A stretch of DNA of 32,950 bases from assembly GCA_003551305.1 (NCBI GenBank), contig PUMJ01000036.1, positions 1-32,950 on the forward strand, in the 5' to 3' direction. The stretch is from Candidatus Brocadiaceae bacterium. GTDB lineage: Bacteria > Planctomycetota > Brocadiia > SM23-32. The position numbers were made by a program, and so were the translations under genes. Shown piece by piece: positions 32,926-32,950 of the stretch (position 1 is its first letter; each line of letters opens with the position of its first letter). Under the pieces are notes generated by a model. It was not told where the DNA came from. It did no database searches and worked only from the letters and a program-made list of their open reading frames with translations.

Positions 32926-32950
32926 ATGAACGCCGAAGAGACGGTTGCTG
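32926..32950 (+). CDS. 5' end of a gene cut by the window end
   Basis: GGGGGAGGG immediately precedes an ATG at 32926, followed by eight in-frame codons (MNAEETVA) before the window ends. The promoter at 32832-32861 is correctly placed. Too little is present to identify the product; because it follows a KaiB-family gene, a KaiC-type ATPase or a signalling kinase would be natural guesses, but nothing in the sequence shows this. Confidence 0.5.

Noticed and set aside
32372-32950. Calling a kaiBC clock operon
   Set aside because: Only eight codons of the downstream gene are visible and they have their own promoter; nothing shows it is kaiC.

Overview
The window is high-GC DNA (about two-thirds G+C by eye), densely coded, with frequent GTG and TTG starts and tight operons. 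Several things suggest a planctomycete-like or other PVC-type Gram-negative heterotroph, probably from a metagenome: an oligogalacturonate-lyase-like protein beside a sulfatase, a GH30-like secreted glycosidase, tandem amidohydrolases, a CehA-type PHP protein, an Aquifex-type aconitase, and intergenic repeats reading like 'ACCACGAAGGACACGAAG'. The phylum is an inference; no rRNA or other taxonomic marker is present.

Layout. (1) 1-1519: a repeat-rich leader, then a plus-strand MDR dehydrogenase. (2) 1816-12045: a minus-strand housekeeping block. Reading 5' to 3' on that strand it is pheA, tpiA, secG, yicC, gmk, rpoZ, a CoaC-like flavoprotein, dut, a flavin-reductase-like gene, aconitase, icd and a TIM-barrel protein. 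A well-formed sigma70 promoter lies at 12017-12045, and most junctions overlap or are separated by a few bases. (3) 12258-15250: a DegT/DnrJ/EryC1 aminotransferase (minus) divergent from two overlapping amidohydrolase-fold genes (plus). The first of these has lost all recognisable metal ligands. (4) 15294-20225: a carbohydrate island with the oligogalacturonate-lyase-like propeller and sulfatase (minus), a 0.9-kb intergenic region with a cluster of GC palindromes, and a secreted GH30-like hydrolase (plus).

(5) 20238-29710: a small membrane-anchored unknown, then a long minus-strand unit. In transcription order it is a MOT1-type molybdate/sulfate transporter, ECF sigma factor, zinc-finger anti-sigma, CnrX/ZraP-like periplasmic sensor, TolC-type lipoprotein, membrane-fusion protein and RND pump. 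It looks like a self-regulated tripartite efflux operon of the cnr type, coupled by gene overlap to an oxyanion transporter. (6) 29794-31893: a PHP-domain metallohydrolase and a YbhE-type lactonase. (7) 31894-32950: an intergenic region with an orphan bidirectional terminator, a stand-alone KaiB-family gene (plus), and a promoter, RBS and start of a further gene cut by the window end.

The items most worth following up are the transporter-sigma-sensor-efflux operon, the solitary KaiB with its unseen neighbour, the metal-less/metal-containing amidohydrolase pair, the CoaC-like protein lacking the expected cysteine, and an 18-nt word shared by two promoter regions. I saw no tRNA, rRNA, insertion sequence, CRISPR array or origin.
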